From Sabellastarte sp. h YS-2021 (lineage: Eukaryota > Annelida > Polychaeta > Sabellida > Sabellidae): a stretch of 64,000 bases of DNA. A program made the translations under genes and the position numbers. The notes beneath the pieces are model-generated. The model saw nothing but the letters and a program-made list of their open reading frames with translations, was not told where the DNA came from and searched no databases. How positions within the stretch are numbered: the first letter of the stretch is position 1; the number at the start of each line of letters is the position of its first letter. Shown here piece by piece: positions 47,003-57,799 of the stretch. The DNA lies in assembly GCA_964017235.1 (NCBI GenBank), contig OZ024938.1:6749454-6813453 (forward strand), in the 5' to 3' direction.

Positions 47003-47311
47003 TCATTCTTTGACACATTTCAAAATACAGTTAATATTCAAATCTTGGAAAGCAAAAGAGAAACTATGTTTCAGAGCATATCCTTTCAAAAATCTATCCA
47101 GTCTTCCTATTTGATATCCATACACAGAGTAGAGTGAAGTAATAGAAGCCTGTTCACATATCTGTGCAACAAGCTTACTGCATGCTAGATGGAATTCAGT
47201 ACATCTTGTCATGCAATTTCTGGAACTTATATCTTTATAAACAAAGATTTTGTAATTGTATTCAGATAATATAGGATTGCTTCCATTAAGGATGATTTGG
47301 ATGTTTGTCAT
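47003..47311 (-). CDS. Unrecognised minus-strand ORF, possibly an exon
   Basis: 102 codons: MTNIQIILNG...SEYNYKIFVYKDISSRNC, then MTRCTEFHLACSKLVAQ, then ICEQASITSLYSVYGYQIGR and a hydrophobic/aromatic end. Several Cys; no signal peptide or domain I know. The disabled counterpart in unit A (32640-32890) keeps most of the residues, with changes spread over codons. It may be an exon of a minus-strand gene, an old transposon ORF, or chance. Without RNA evidence the start codon is uncertain. Confidence 0.35.
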   Translation of the reverse strand: MTNIQIILNGSNPILSEYNYKIFVYKDISSRNCMTRCTEFHLACSKLVAQICEQASITSLYSVYGYQIGRLDRFLKGYALKHSFSFAFQDLNINCILKCVKE

Positions 47312-48298
47312 TGTCTGAATGCTTTTGTGATTAAAAAAGTAATGAATAGTTAAATTTTAAATCAATAGCTATCTTTCAGTTAAAAGTAACCATGAGCACA
47401 AATTAATTCTATTGAATATCTTAAAATTGAGAATGACTGAAATTTTCTTCCACCTTAATTTCTGCTTAAACAACACTGTAAAAAGGTGAATTCATTTACT
47501 TTTTTTTTTTTGGAGAAAAGTTGGGTTTTTTAACTTGCATTTGTCAATAAACAATTTAATAATAAATCGTATGCACAGATTAATCATCCATAAAACAAGC
47601 ATAAGGATTGACCCAGCAACTACTACTTCTATGATATTAGTCAAGTCCATTTTATTCTTGTTTCCCAATTACTAGCATATACATAGTACTGGATTAGACA
47701 AGAAAATCCTTCGTATACAGTGAAAAGGGATGACCTATGTCATTGTTTTAAATAAACATTAGAATTTTTTTTCTGCATATAATAAACATAGGATATTCAC
47801 ATTGTTCTGGCAACTGTACAAGTTCCATAAAATAATTCATTTATCTGATCATAAAAAGTTTATTCATCTTAACAAGTAGATCTTTTGACAAATGTTTATT
47901 TTTCTTGAAAAGAAAAGCAATACAGTTATTTGGAAGTATTCTAGAGAGCATTCATAGATTGCAAACCTCCACCATGTGCCTGGGCATTTCCAAAAATTCA
48001 GTTCCTTTTCCATTCCTGAATATGATCTGAATTTTTCCTAAAGTATAATCATTTCTTCATTGTCCCATATATAAATTCATGCAAATAATTTTATTTCTTT
48101 TGGAGTAATGTCAACCCATAAGCCAAATACACTGAAAGTGGACATTTAAGGATCACGAATATACATATGAATTTATAGAATGCGTCAATTGTTGCCAATT
48201 TGATTCATCTGCTACATTACTAATACAACCTTTGTTTATGTTGAGATACTTTCTCGTGAAAGGAATTGCTAAACCATTTACTTGTGGTTGTTGTTTTA

Positions 48299-48532
48299 CA
48301 GGGGCGGATCCAGCTTTTAAGTAAAGTGTGGGGGGGGGGGGGGGTCACATCAGACATACCATAACTGGGGGGTCGGTGGGCATGTTCCCCAGGAAAAAAT
48401 TAATTTTTGGTAAAAATATAGTGCATTTCCTGTACTCTCAAGAAATAACTTTGTACTTTGGGTTGAACCCCTTTACATTATTAACACCCTGACCCCCCCC
48501 CCCCCCCCCCCCCCCCCCCCATGGATCCGCTA
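48299..48532 (+). mobile_element. hAT-like MITE, copy with 8-bp target duplication
   Basis: Starts caggggcggatccagc, ends ccatggatccgcta; flanked by ttgtttta (48291-48298) and gtgtttta (48533-48540), 7 of 8 identical. Contains a G-run near 48330 and a long C-run at about 48492-48520. Reverse-oriented sister of 6263-6551. Confidence 0.8.
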
Positions 48533-48540
48533 GTGTTTTA

Positions 48541-49000
48541 GGTGTGTGTTTTCAGTACTCTAGCCAGAGTAGTAATTATTTTACGTGTGTGGAATTATGG
48601 TGTAATAACCTATATTTTGTATGTTGTCTGCACATGTAAAATAAAAGGCTAGTATCCTAGTATATACATTTAATTGTGTATTAATGCAACTCAAATGCAA
48701 GAACTTCAGCTGAAAATTATCTTGGACCTGTACATTGACTGTCCGTGTGTGTCACATGTCTTGCAGTATAAACCAGATGTGTGGGGTTGAGTGAGTAACC
48801 ATACAGCACAGGACAGTAACATCACTACATAGAGAGGCTAAACAGTTCAGTCCTGTCTCACCAGTTCAAAGCATGTGCTGGTTATTGTTTGATCTCTGTT
48901 TTAAATGCTGAAATAACAATATTTTTACAGACTATGTATGTTATTTTTCATAAAATATCAACAAGTCATACAACTTGTTACATGGTGTCAAAAGTGGGAT
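48541..49000 (+). mobile_element. LTR remnant with leucine-tRNA primer-binding site
   Basis: tggtgtcaaaagtgggat at 48983-49000 differs by one base from the tRNA-Leu primer site used by Steamer-like/Gypsy elements (TGGTGTCAGAAGTGGGA). It directly follows ...cttgttaca, a proper LTR 3' end. Upstream, aaataaaagg near 48639 could be a poly(A) signal inside the LTR. No gag or pol follows, so only the 5' end of the element survives; the LTR start was not fixed. Confidence 0.65.
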
Positions 49001-49034
49001 TCAAACCCAGGCCCCCATTCGTGGACCATTCTTG

Positions 49035-50130
49035 CATGGTCCCGGTAAATGCTTGCAAACGTTTGAAAGGAAACATTTGGTAAAGGAGAAAATTGATTGG
49101 TACGAAAAGCATTTTAATAGAAGGTTATCAAAGCATTTTATGTATACCATTTGTTAAAAGTTTATTGACAAATGTTATAAAAGCGTTACAAATGAACATT
49201 GCAATGTGTCAGAAATATAACTTCACCATTGCTGACCAATATTAACCTAAATCGATGTCAGCGATTGAATTCAACCTGTTTTTAGGTTTCTCACCGATGA
49301 ATATATTATCTTGATGTCTAAAATTGTACAATTGTGGCTTAAAAATCCCCCCATACACACAAAATCAATTCATGGTGTTACGCATTGCATGTGTGGTAAT
49401 TTTGAAATAATTCTCTAATATCCCTATTATTGCTTACTGACATCTTTGTTAGCAAATGTTTGAAGGTCAACATTTAACAAGCTTTCTGCAAATATGGGTA
49501 CAGAAGACATTTGAGGTGGAATTTTGTTAAAACATTTGAGAGAAAACATTTCCACAACAGTTTCAAATGATGGGCATGAAAACAGTTGCTATGCAATGTT
49601 ACTACAGAATAATTCTCTAATATCCCTATTATTGCTTACTGACATGTTTGTTAGCAAATGTTTGAAGGTAAACATTTAACAAGCTTTCTGCAAATATGGG
49701 TACAGAAGACATTTGAGATGGAATTTTGTCAAAACATTTGAGAGAAAACATTTCCACAACAGTTTCAAATGATGGGCATGAAAACAGTTGCTATGCAATG
49801 TTAGTAAAACGTTTTCATTGCAAACATTTGCAAGACATTGTCAATAAATGTTGATTCATGTAAAATTTATGTCAATAAATGTTGATTAATGTAAAATATA
49901 TTTAAAACATATTTATGTAAAATTTATGTCAATAAATGTTGATTTCTGTAAAATATATAAAGCATATCTGAAAAACATTGACAGTATAACCTTCATTTCT
50001 TGAGCTATTTCACAAATGTGTAAAGGGTTTCCAGACAAACCCCAGTTTCTTGAGTTATTTTATAAATGTTTAATAAAAGTTTTCAGCAAAAGCATTTGTA
50101 TAGAGAATGTTTAGCAAACGTTTTGTGAAA
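49035..50130. repeat. Region rich in aaacatttg/caaatgttt words
   Basis: Words aaacatttg, agcaaatgtttg, caaacgttt and their complements recur many times across 1.1 kb, with tgcttgcaaacgtttg at the left and gtttagcaaacgttttg at the right. It may be one non-autonomous element with subterminal repeats. Two tandem copies of a 202 bp unit lie at 49406-49803, and a gtcaataaatgttgatt unit recurs three times at 49838-49950. Confidence 0.6.
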
Positions 50131-51019
50131 CATAAGAATGTAATCAGAATACTTAGGAACATTTTGATACCCCAAAGAAAGGTTTTAAAAACCTTGTAAA
50201 ATGATCATAATATATATGGCGTGTGTCTTCTGTTCCCCCGGTAGCTTGGTACCACTTGGGCCTAAAATCTTTACTTTGGCTTGTTTGAAGTGTGGTTATA
50301 TATATTTCTTTTGATTAAAATATACATTGACACAAATAGAAGTTATAAATTTATTTTACTAACAAAAATAAACAAATAAACCATTAGGAGTGGTTTTTAT
50401 GGGGCCATAATATTCAAGTAAAATGGTGGATAATAAATGTAAAATACTCCTGTCGAAATAATTTTTTTTAATTTAATCACTCGAAAGGACAGAAAAAAAA
50501 TTTCCATCATTGAAATCTGTTCGTAAATCTGTCTCCTGGTAGGAACAATTGAAATATTGAAGATCCATGGGTGTAGATTCCGATAGATTTCAGATAGCTT
50601 CCAGATACTTCCTAATGCTGGTTCAAGAAGTCTTCTAATAGGCTCCTGAAAGGTTTTCTTATAGTTTCCCTATCAGTCGGATTAGTTTACGAACCTTAAA
50701 AATCAACCTAAGACAACAAAAAGGTAGGTTTAAGACGACCATAAGATAGAAAAGTTAACTTTACTTATAACAGAATAGGTTAAAGAAGATGGGTTTAAGA
50801 CGTATTCCCAATCCCAGATTCTGCTAAGGATCTTATAGGTATGAGGAACAATTTAACATAACTACATTTTAATATTGCCATGAACTGTTTCCAATGGATT
50901 TCAGAGTTCTATCATCGCAAACCCACCAGGAAGTACAGTCCCGTACACGATTGTCCCAATTGTATTTTTGCAGTGGATTTAAGATTGTTCTGATTGACAA
51001 GATAGACCTCCCGAAAGAG

Positions 51020-51320
51020 CATGTGTGAGGGAATGTAAGTCACTGACTAAGCCTAAGTCCAGGCTAAGTGTAAGACCGTTTGTTGAACTGGTCCCTGGGT
51101 TAGCGCAATTTTTTTATTTATTTGGGGTTTTACGTCGCTTTCAACACTGTACAGGTCATATCACGACAGGTAGTTGGAAGGGCAGAGAAAACCAGTACAT
51201 ACAGTTGATCAAGGTTCTGTACTGTAAACTGCTGACCAACGGCACTGGGTTAGCTCAAGACTAGCTAAATCTTAGACGGGGAACCAGTCAACCTTTAACA
51301 ATAAAGGGACTGGTATCGCC
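51020..51320. mobile_element. 'aagtc'-arm MITE remnant interrupted by an S2 SINE
   Basis: Words aagcctaagtccaggctaag and gactagctaaatcttagac flank an S2 fragment at 51105-51244. The SINE is 5'-truncated (only tail and body) and flanked by perfect duplications ctgggttagc at 51095-51104 and 51245-51254. Confidence 0.8.
51105..51244 (-). mobile_element. S2 SINE, 5'-truncated, with target duplications
   Basis: Minus strand from 51244: gccgttggtcagcagtttac, body, tail gcgacgtaaaaccccaaata. Lacks the tRNA head, which shows that S2 inserts by target-primed reverse transcription with incomplete copying. Confidence 0.9.
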
Positions 51321-52249
51321 TACGATGCCCTTCAGCTATTAATGCTGCATTTATTTGTGCTTCGTGAGGCGATGGTCAACTCCCGTGAATCAGTTATTTG
51401 CATTTTTAACCGCATTTTTCCCGGATGTGAATAGGAAGTACCGGTGTTGAATAGCCAAAAGAATGCATCACTAATATCTGTCATCTCGATTGTTATGTTA
51501 ATTATTTAAATGCATTTTGTATGCATTTAAAATAGTTTTTTACCAAAATATTCTGGGAATTATAACATCAAATATTGCCAATTAAACTTAAAATTTTGGG
51601 GGATGACAATAATCTTCAGAAGCAAATCTTTGATTTTGGGGTGATAATAGAAGATCGACAACACTTAAACTGATGCATAATTTTTTATATATCACAAATC
51701 TTGTTTGATTATTATGCTATTTCATTACATAGTAAAAGGGGGATACCCTGTCAAAATGTGCATCAAATTTGTTAACTAGAAATACATTATATTACATTTC
51801 ATCTTGATCATTGCTAGGTGTAACTACAGAAGCCTAGTGTGATGAATGTTGATTTGTCGTCATATTTTATATTTTCGCAAATGAGCGATATTCAACTAAT
51901 ATACATAAACACTAACCGTTTATGTGCAGATATTCTTGTAAACTATGTTCTTCAATATCTGTTGTCTTCATGTCATTTTGTAGTATGTTTCATTCCGTTA
52001 ACAGTAATTGTTGATTCAATATGACTCTGTATAAAGTATTAAAAGGAAGTTGTCTTTCCAAAGTCTTGGGGATGACTAAAGTTTAGTACAATGAGAGGCC
52101 TTGTTATTTCACTGATTTGAGCAATTCTGTTCTATCTATAATTTCACTATATAAGGGCCAGCATTTCATCAGTTCAATGCTGGACTTTTAGATGCAATAT
52201 CTGTGCTGGACATTTTGAGGGAACAACTTGGCTGACACACCATGAACTC

Positions 52250-52670
52250 AGCCACAGGGTAAAACCTGTAGTTAAGGGGTAAAACCTGCTGATTTATATA
52301 AGGATTGATATGAAATAGTTTGTTTCTCTTGCAGGGTGAAACCTGTCAGAAATGATAGTTTAGGTTTGAGCATTTATTTTACAGGGTAAAACCTGTGACT
52401 TTTTTATTTGCAGGTTTACTCTTTTGGTTAGGGCATATGAATTATTCCAGTATTAATTTTGTGTCTGAATTTTAGGGTGAAACCTGGGTTGTACAAAGTG
52501 TATATATATGTTTTGATTTACAGGGTGAAACTGAGACTCTGTGATGTTTTTGTAGTGAATTAACGTCATTGATAGAAAGAATCCTGATGTTCTGTGAGGT
52601 TTGCACAGTGGATTCATGTTATTGACAGGGTGAAACCTGAGGTCATTTACAGTGAAACCTGAAGGTTATG
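52250..52670 (+). repeat. Scattered 'cagggtgaaacctg' motif cluster
   Basis: About eight copies of a motif cagggt(a/g)aaacctg, complete or worn, at irregular spacing (near 52257, 52276, 52334, 52381, 52472, 52521, 52625, 52650). The motif has palindromic ends (cagg/cctg). No ORF in the stretch. Confidence 0.6.
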
Positions 52671-53051
52671 TTAATATATGATTTGTTTCAACTAAGATAA
52701 AGGCACTTGTCTATGATGACTGAGTAAGGATAAACTCTGTTTTTACCAAGTAGGATCCAAAGCTGCAGCATTATATTCAAGCTGAGGGTCTGAAGTTCTT
52801 ACAAAGCTTGATTAATGTCAATATTTGATTTTATTGTCAGCAGTATTGTATTTTTCAGTCCAGCCCCAACTTAGTTGGTCACTGTATGATATTTTACACT
52901 ACCACGCTATTGTTTAATAAAATTGCATAGTTCTCAGAAATATCCCTCTGTGTTTTTCTGGTTACCAGACACATTTTTAAGAGTATAACAGAGTATAACC
53001 CAAAATGGTGGGCGATACCTGACCCTTTATTGCAGTAGCAGTCAGGAACCA

Positions 53052-53638
53052 GGGGCCGATTTCACAAAGGGACTTAAGTCCAGATTTAGACTTAAATCTA
53101 AGACTTTGGTCTTAAATTTTGTCAAAAGAATGTTAAGTCTGTGGTCTTAGACTTAGCGGATTTCACAAAGCAGCTAAGTCCATGAAATTGCTAAGTCAGT
53201 GGACTTAACTTTAAGTCTGGGAGGTATTGGGCTTAAATTTTGTAAAGAGGTCTTAAATATGGCTGCCATAAACTTTTCTCCACTTCAAAATTTGAATTGG
53301 CTGTAAATAAATTATAATTATACAGAACACCTTGCTGAAGTAGTGTTTGGGAAGTTTATATGTGGTAACAAGGTTTTCCATTTTAAAACAGCACTTATCC
53401 TTAGATAAAATACATCAAATGAAGAATATGTGGTACCAATATTACATTTTGAATAGATACAAAGGGTCACATGACACAGAAAACCACTGTGGTTATTTGA
53501 TAAGCTTGGACTTAGCTAAGTCACCTTTGTGAAATCCATTTTAAGTCCCAGACCTAGCTAAGACCAAAGTCTTAGATTTAAGTCCCTGACTTAGCCAATA
53601 AAGGGACTTAGTTTAAATCCTTTAGTGAAATCGGCCCC
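53052..53638. mobile_element. 'aagtc'-arm MITE (587 bp)
   Basis: Ends ggggccgatttcacaaaggg and ctttagtgaaatcggcccc are inverted. Same family and opposite orientation to 40069-40534; longer, with an extra central part (taaacttttctccacttcaa ...). A piece of a further terminus follows at 53640-53682. Confidence 0.88.
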
Positions 53639-53763
53639 AGACTAGCTAAATCTAAGACCCTTTGTGAAAATTGCCCCGAGATAATAGCATTTACTGAACA
53701 CAGTTTTCAAGAAATCAATCAAACTCCATCAATCTGAAGTAAGGTTTGTACACAATTATGTAT

Positions 53764-54398
53764 CACATGATTTATTTGACCGAAAATAATTTAAATAAAG
53801 GCTGATTCTAACATGACACGGACGTGTCCTCGATTCTGATTGGCTAAACGACGAAATACTTCCCCGGTAAAATACAGCATAACCCTGTTACTCCCTTTTA
53901 TTGCTCATTATGGCTGTCATAACAATGAACGTTTTACAGTAAAATTTGGAATAATTATTCATCTTAAAATAATTTGTCATGTTAGAATAGGAATAATCCC
54001 CTCCCAAACCACGGTATATGCAGAATTTTGCCATGGTTCTCTCACCAAGAATATGTGTTGTCAATTTTAGATAAACAGATTACGATACTTTTGAAAATAT
54101 TTTCAAAACTATATAACCTATAAATATGCTATATTTATCATCAGCAAGATATTTTTTACAGAGCTTTTGCTAAAACTGTGGGTACCAGTAAACATCTAAC
54201 TTTACTTTTTGTGCCTCTAGATTTCTCAGCCCTTCCTGTGTGCGTATAAATGCAAACTTTCCATTTATGTTACATCGATTCATAAATATGGAAATTTAAC
54301 TCTTGTTTATAAGAAATAGGCAAAATGTATGCACAGTAGGAGGTTTTGGGAATTATAACTGAATGGTGACTCTGTGCCCAAGTCAAATAAATCATGTG
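53764..54398. mobile_element. Inverted-repeat element (635 bp)
   Basis: Perfect 17 bp inverted ends cacatgatttatttgac and gtcaaataaatcatgtg. Interior has gattctgattggctaaacg near the left end and no transposase frame. Confidence 0.75.
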
Positions 54399-55125
54399 GT
54401 GTATGATAAATATGCTTATTGACGTCATATATCAGTATTTCTGGACATTATGAAGAATAAAGGAAATAATACCATGTTTAATTATTAACCTAGCTTTTAC
54501 TCTGTCTGGGTAAAAACTAGAAATATCTGCTAAAAGTTTTAGAGCAGTTTCCCAGAAAAGCCACAGACAAATTATTAATAAACCATCTCACAAAGAGTTT
54601 TTTTTTTTTAGTAAACAATATCCAAAAATGGGATTATTTGGCAATCTGATTTATCAGATATAAAGACTGAAACATCAATCCTGTGAAAAATTAGTCCAGG
54701 AAATCCGAACACAGAGATCTCATAATACAGACAAGTAATAAAGATATCATGTTTCCCATTGCATTTGTTATTGTTATTTCTCCTGACTAAGATCCAGGAG
54801 CCGCATACACTAAACCTTCTTTATATTTCAGGTCTTTTTTTACTTAAGGAAAAGGAAATATCTCCTTTTGTAAGGTGACCTTAGAAACAATATTTACTAA
54901 GGCTCCTTTAGGGTTCCCTATGGGAAAAAAACCCTGAATCAAAGGTCTGCTTTACTTGGTAAGGTATCATTAAAAGCTCCTTTATGTTACCCTTAGGTAA
55001 GGAAACCATAAATATTCGTCGGTTAATGGAGTGTATTCCACACTACAATCTGCTTGGTAAGGTGACCTTAAGAAGTCTATACACAAAGGCTCCTTTATAA
55101 TTTCCTTCAGTTAAAACCCCAGTCA
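54399..55125. other. No gene; 'aaggtgacctta' word cluster
   Basis: 54860-55110 contains three loose repeats of ttggtaaggtgaccttaa...aaggctccttta. A fourth piece is near 56665-56720. These may be arms of a further fold-back element. Confidence 0.45.
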
Positions 55126-55945
55126 CAGTACAGGTGGTACACCCTATGATAGAATGCATTTGGCAAAAACATCCCTGTCTTAAGAGTATCGCCTGTCGTC
55201 TGTTTGCATACTTGAGAGTCAGCTGACCATCCTATCCTCGAGCGTCCCAGAAAAGTTTTAAATGCTTACAGTTTCCACCTCTGGCTGCCTCACTATGAGC
55301 ATGCACAGATGAATTTCTTGCTAGTGTAACTGAAGTTGTATTCTAAAGTGTAAATAATTGTATTGTGTATTTATACTCAGCGCAATACCTCTATATACTA
55401 CAAGACTCAAAGTATTATTTAACCTATCTGACTGTACAGATACAGCCCAAGCTCTCAAGTAACTGACATTCCCCTAATTGAAAGATAGAGGCTCAAGGCT
55501 GACCATTTATTAACATCCTTGAGGATTTTTAGCCTGCCACAGAGAATAGGACCCAATGACAGAGGACCACCATTTTAGGTGGACATCCGAGCCACTATGT
55601 ATCTGCCTGGGTTTGAACCCACGTCCTCTGAGTTCCTAGACAATTGTGTTACCTGCTAGGCCTCTAGGCCAAATAAGGTTGTGACTCGGTCATCTATTGG
55701 TGTAAAAAGGGTGACACAAGGTGAGTGGAGGTAAATGAACGTTTGGCCACTGTATGACAGCTTCTCATACAAACCTCAGATGGTTGTTGAAGGACTGGGG
55801 TGTTTAGACCAACCCCTGTAACTGTAAATTATACCGTATGTAGTGTGATGGATCCTCCAGATCTCAGAATGTGGGAGAGGTCCTTGGAATTGCCTTGGAG
55901 TAAATCCTCTAACTGCGGGACATACCGCCTTTAGTAGTACTGTTT
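55126..55945. mobile_element. ccccagtcaca-type MITE with nested S3 SINE
   Basis: Left end ccccagtcacagtacagg; interior matches 22181-22947 (tggctgcctcac, aaggtgagtggag, gttgaaggactgg). The right terminus is worn (gggacataccgcctttagta). Confidence 0.65.
55366..55672 (-). mobile_element. S3 SINE, full length
   Basis: On the minus strand: ggcctagaggcctagcaggt, box B gggttcaaacccagg, body and end gcgctgagtataaatacaca. It lies inside the MITE at 55126. Confidence 0.85.
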
Positions 55946-55976
55946 CATAAAATTTCCTTAGTTGAAGGAGTATAAG

Positions 55977-56585
55977 TACCTCCACCAACATGGTTATGTT
56001 TCTGTCTGTGTTTATTTGCATGTTTGTTTGCAAAATAACTTTAAAAGTTAAAGAGATATTCTGAGGAAACTTTCAAGAAATCTTGACAATAATAGCAGGG
56101 AAAGATAATACGTGAACATTTAAAGATATTATTACCTCCGCCAAGGCGGTTATGTTTTCATCTGTGTTTGTCTGCCCGTTTGTTTGTTTGTGAACAAGAT
56201 AACTCAAAAACTTATGGACAGATTGTGATGAAATTTTCAGGATATGGCTGAAAAGGTAAAAGGAAGAAATTATTAAATTTTGGGAGTGGTCTGGATCACT
56301 ATCTGGGTCTTCTGGATCCATGAAATGTAATTTTTAAAGACAGATAACTCGAAAAGTTATGGATGGATTTTGATGTAATTTTCAGAAAATGAAGAAACAT
56401 TCTTAATGGGTTAAGGAACAAGTGATTAGATTTCAGGAGTGATCTGGATCACTGTCTTGATCATCTGGATCCGGTTTTTTTTTAAAGCAAGTTATAACCC
56501 GATAATTTTAAGGTGGATTTTGATGATAGTTCAGAAAGTGAGATCCTTTGGTGGTGGTTTGCGTTCTCCGAGTGCTCTAGTTATG
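55977..56585. mobile_element. 'cctccgccaagg' dispersed repeat
   Basis: acctccaccaacatggttat, then a second start attacctccgccaaggcggt, gtctgcccgtttgtttgttt, two repeats of ctcgaaaagttatggatgga-like units with 'gatctggatcac', and the end gtttgcgttctccgagtgct. Such repeats with mirrored cctccgcc...ggcggagg ends are common in mollusc genomes as I know them. Confidence 0.65.
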
Positions 56586-57330
56586 ATTGCACTCATAAGC
56601 AATATTGGAGTTGTTGGGCCTTTGTGTCTGTATAAGCTTTTTAATAGAGCATATTTACAATCTAATCTCCTTTGGTAAGGCGACCTTAAAACTCTATTCA
56701 TAAAGACTCATTTATGAATTCCATACTTGATGAATATCATGTATCTTCTAATTTGACCATGAGTCATTCATTATAAACATGTCAATACATTAACTGATGT
56801 CACATAACAGTTATAAGATATCCTAAATTGAAAGATTTTTGTGCTGCATACCATTATGTATTGTGCATTATGTATTTCAGTTGGACACTATTACAAGCAA
56901 ATCAATAACATGTTCTTTGGATTGACAGCTCCAGTTCGTTATGAAATATAAGTCGTATATCCCATAAACTTCTTTTAGTTTATACACAGACCCAGCTGAA
57001 TTTCTCATGTTATCTTTAATCTTAACTTGTAAATGAATGCCACCACTCCTTTTTCATTTAGGCGGGTGGGTGCTGAACCAGAAAGATTGGGGTAACATAG
57101 AAATATTCCATATCACAGGCAGGTTAGTGAATATCAAACTGAGAGGTTATGTTTAAAATAATTAGGATTTCCTAAGTATTTAAGGCTTTTTTTTAAATTA
57201 AAGGAAAGCAGGTTGGGCTTAATTTGTCTCCAGGAAGTTTACTCAACACCAACAGAGGAAGAGTCACAACAAGATGAAACCCTAATGCTTTGAGGATTTC
57301 TTGGATTACAATAGTAAACATTCACTAAAA

Positions 57331-57552
57331 CCCCAGTCACACTACATTTTGTATTGCCTATATTTATAGACGATTTGTTCTATGCCTCATTCCTGTATTT
57401 ACTGTCACACTTCTGTCTGTGAACTTCAGAAACTCTAGCTTTCCCTGCCTTTACCAGTCATTTCATGCGGAAGTTTTGTAATGTTAAAAATTCTTTTATG
57501 GGTTTTTGGACGCCTATAAATGTAAGCAATACTGCCTATAGTGTGACTGGGG
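57331..57552. mobile_element. Short ccccagtcacac MITE (222 bp)
   Basis: Ends ccccagtcacacta and tagtgtgactgggg are near-perfect inverted repeats, with an inner pair 'ttgtattgcctat' and 'aatactgcctata'. Deleted relative of 22181-22947. Confidence 0.8.
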
Positions 57553-57607
57553 TATATGTTCTTAATATTTATGCAGAATGAAATGATAATGTTGATTCAA
57601 TAGTTTG

Positions 57608-57788
57608 CTTATTTCGTCGCTTTCAACACTGTACAGGTTATATCACGATGGGTAGTTGGAAGGGCAGAGGAAACCAGTGCATACAGTTCATCAGGGTTCT
57701 GTACTGTAAACTGCCGACCAACATCTTTCCCACTTGAGGCCATGCCGGGAACTGAACCCCGGCCTCAGAGATGGGAGGCGGGAGTGTT
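57608..57788 (-). mobile_element. S2 SINE, partly truncated
   Basis: Body and tail as S2; about 25 nt of the head and about 15 nt of the body (gcaagcaactaccagc) are missing. Target duplications aatagtttg at 57599-57607 and 57789-57797. Confidence 0.85.
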
Positions 57789-57799
57789 AATAGTTTGGT

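Noticed and set aside
49406..49803. CRISPR-like or satellite array
   Set aside because: Only two long copies with no regular spacers; the DNA is animal and the pattern is a simple tandem duplication.
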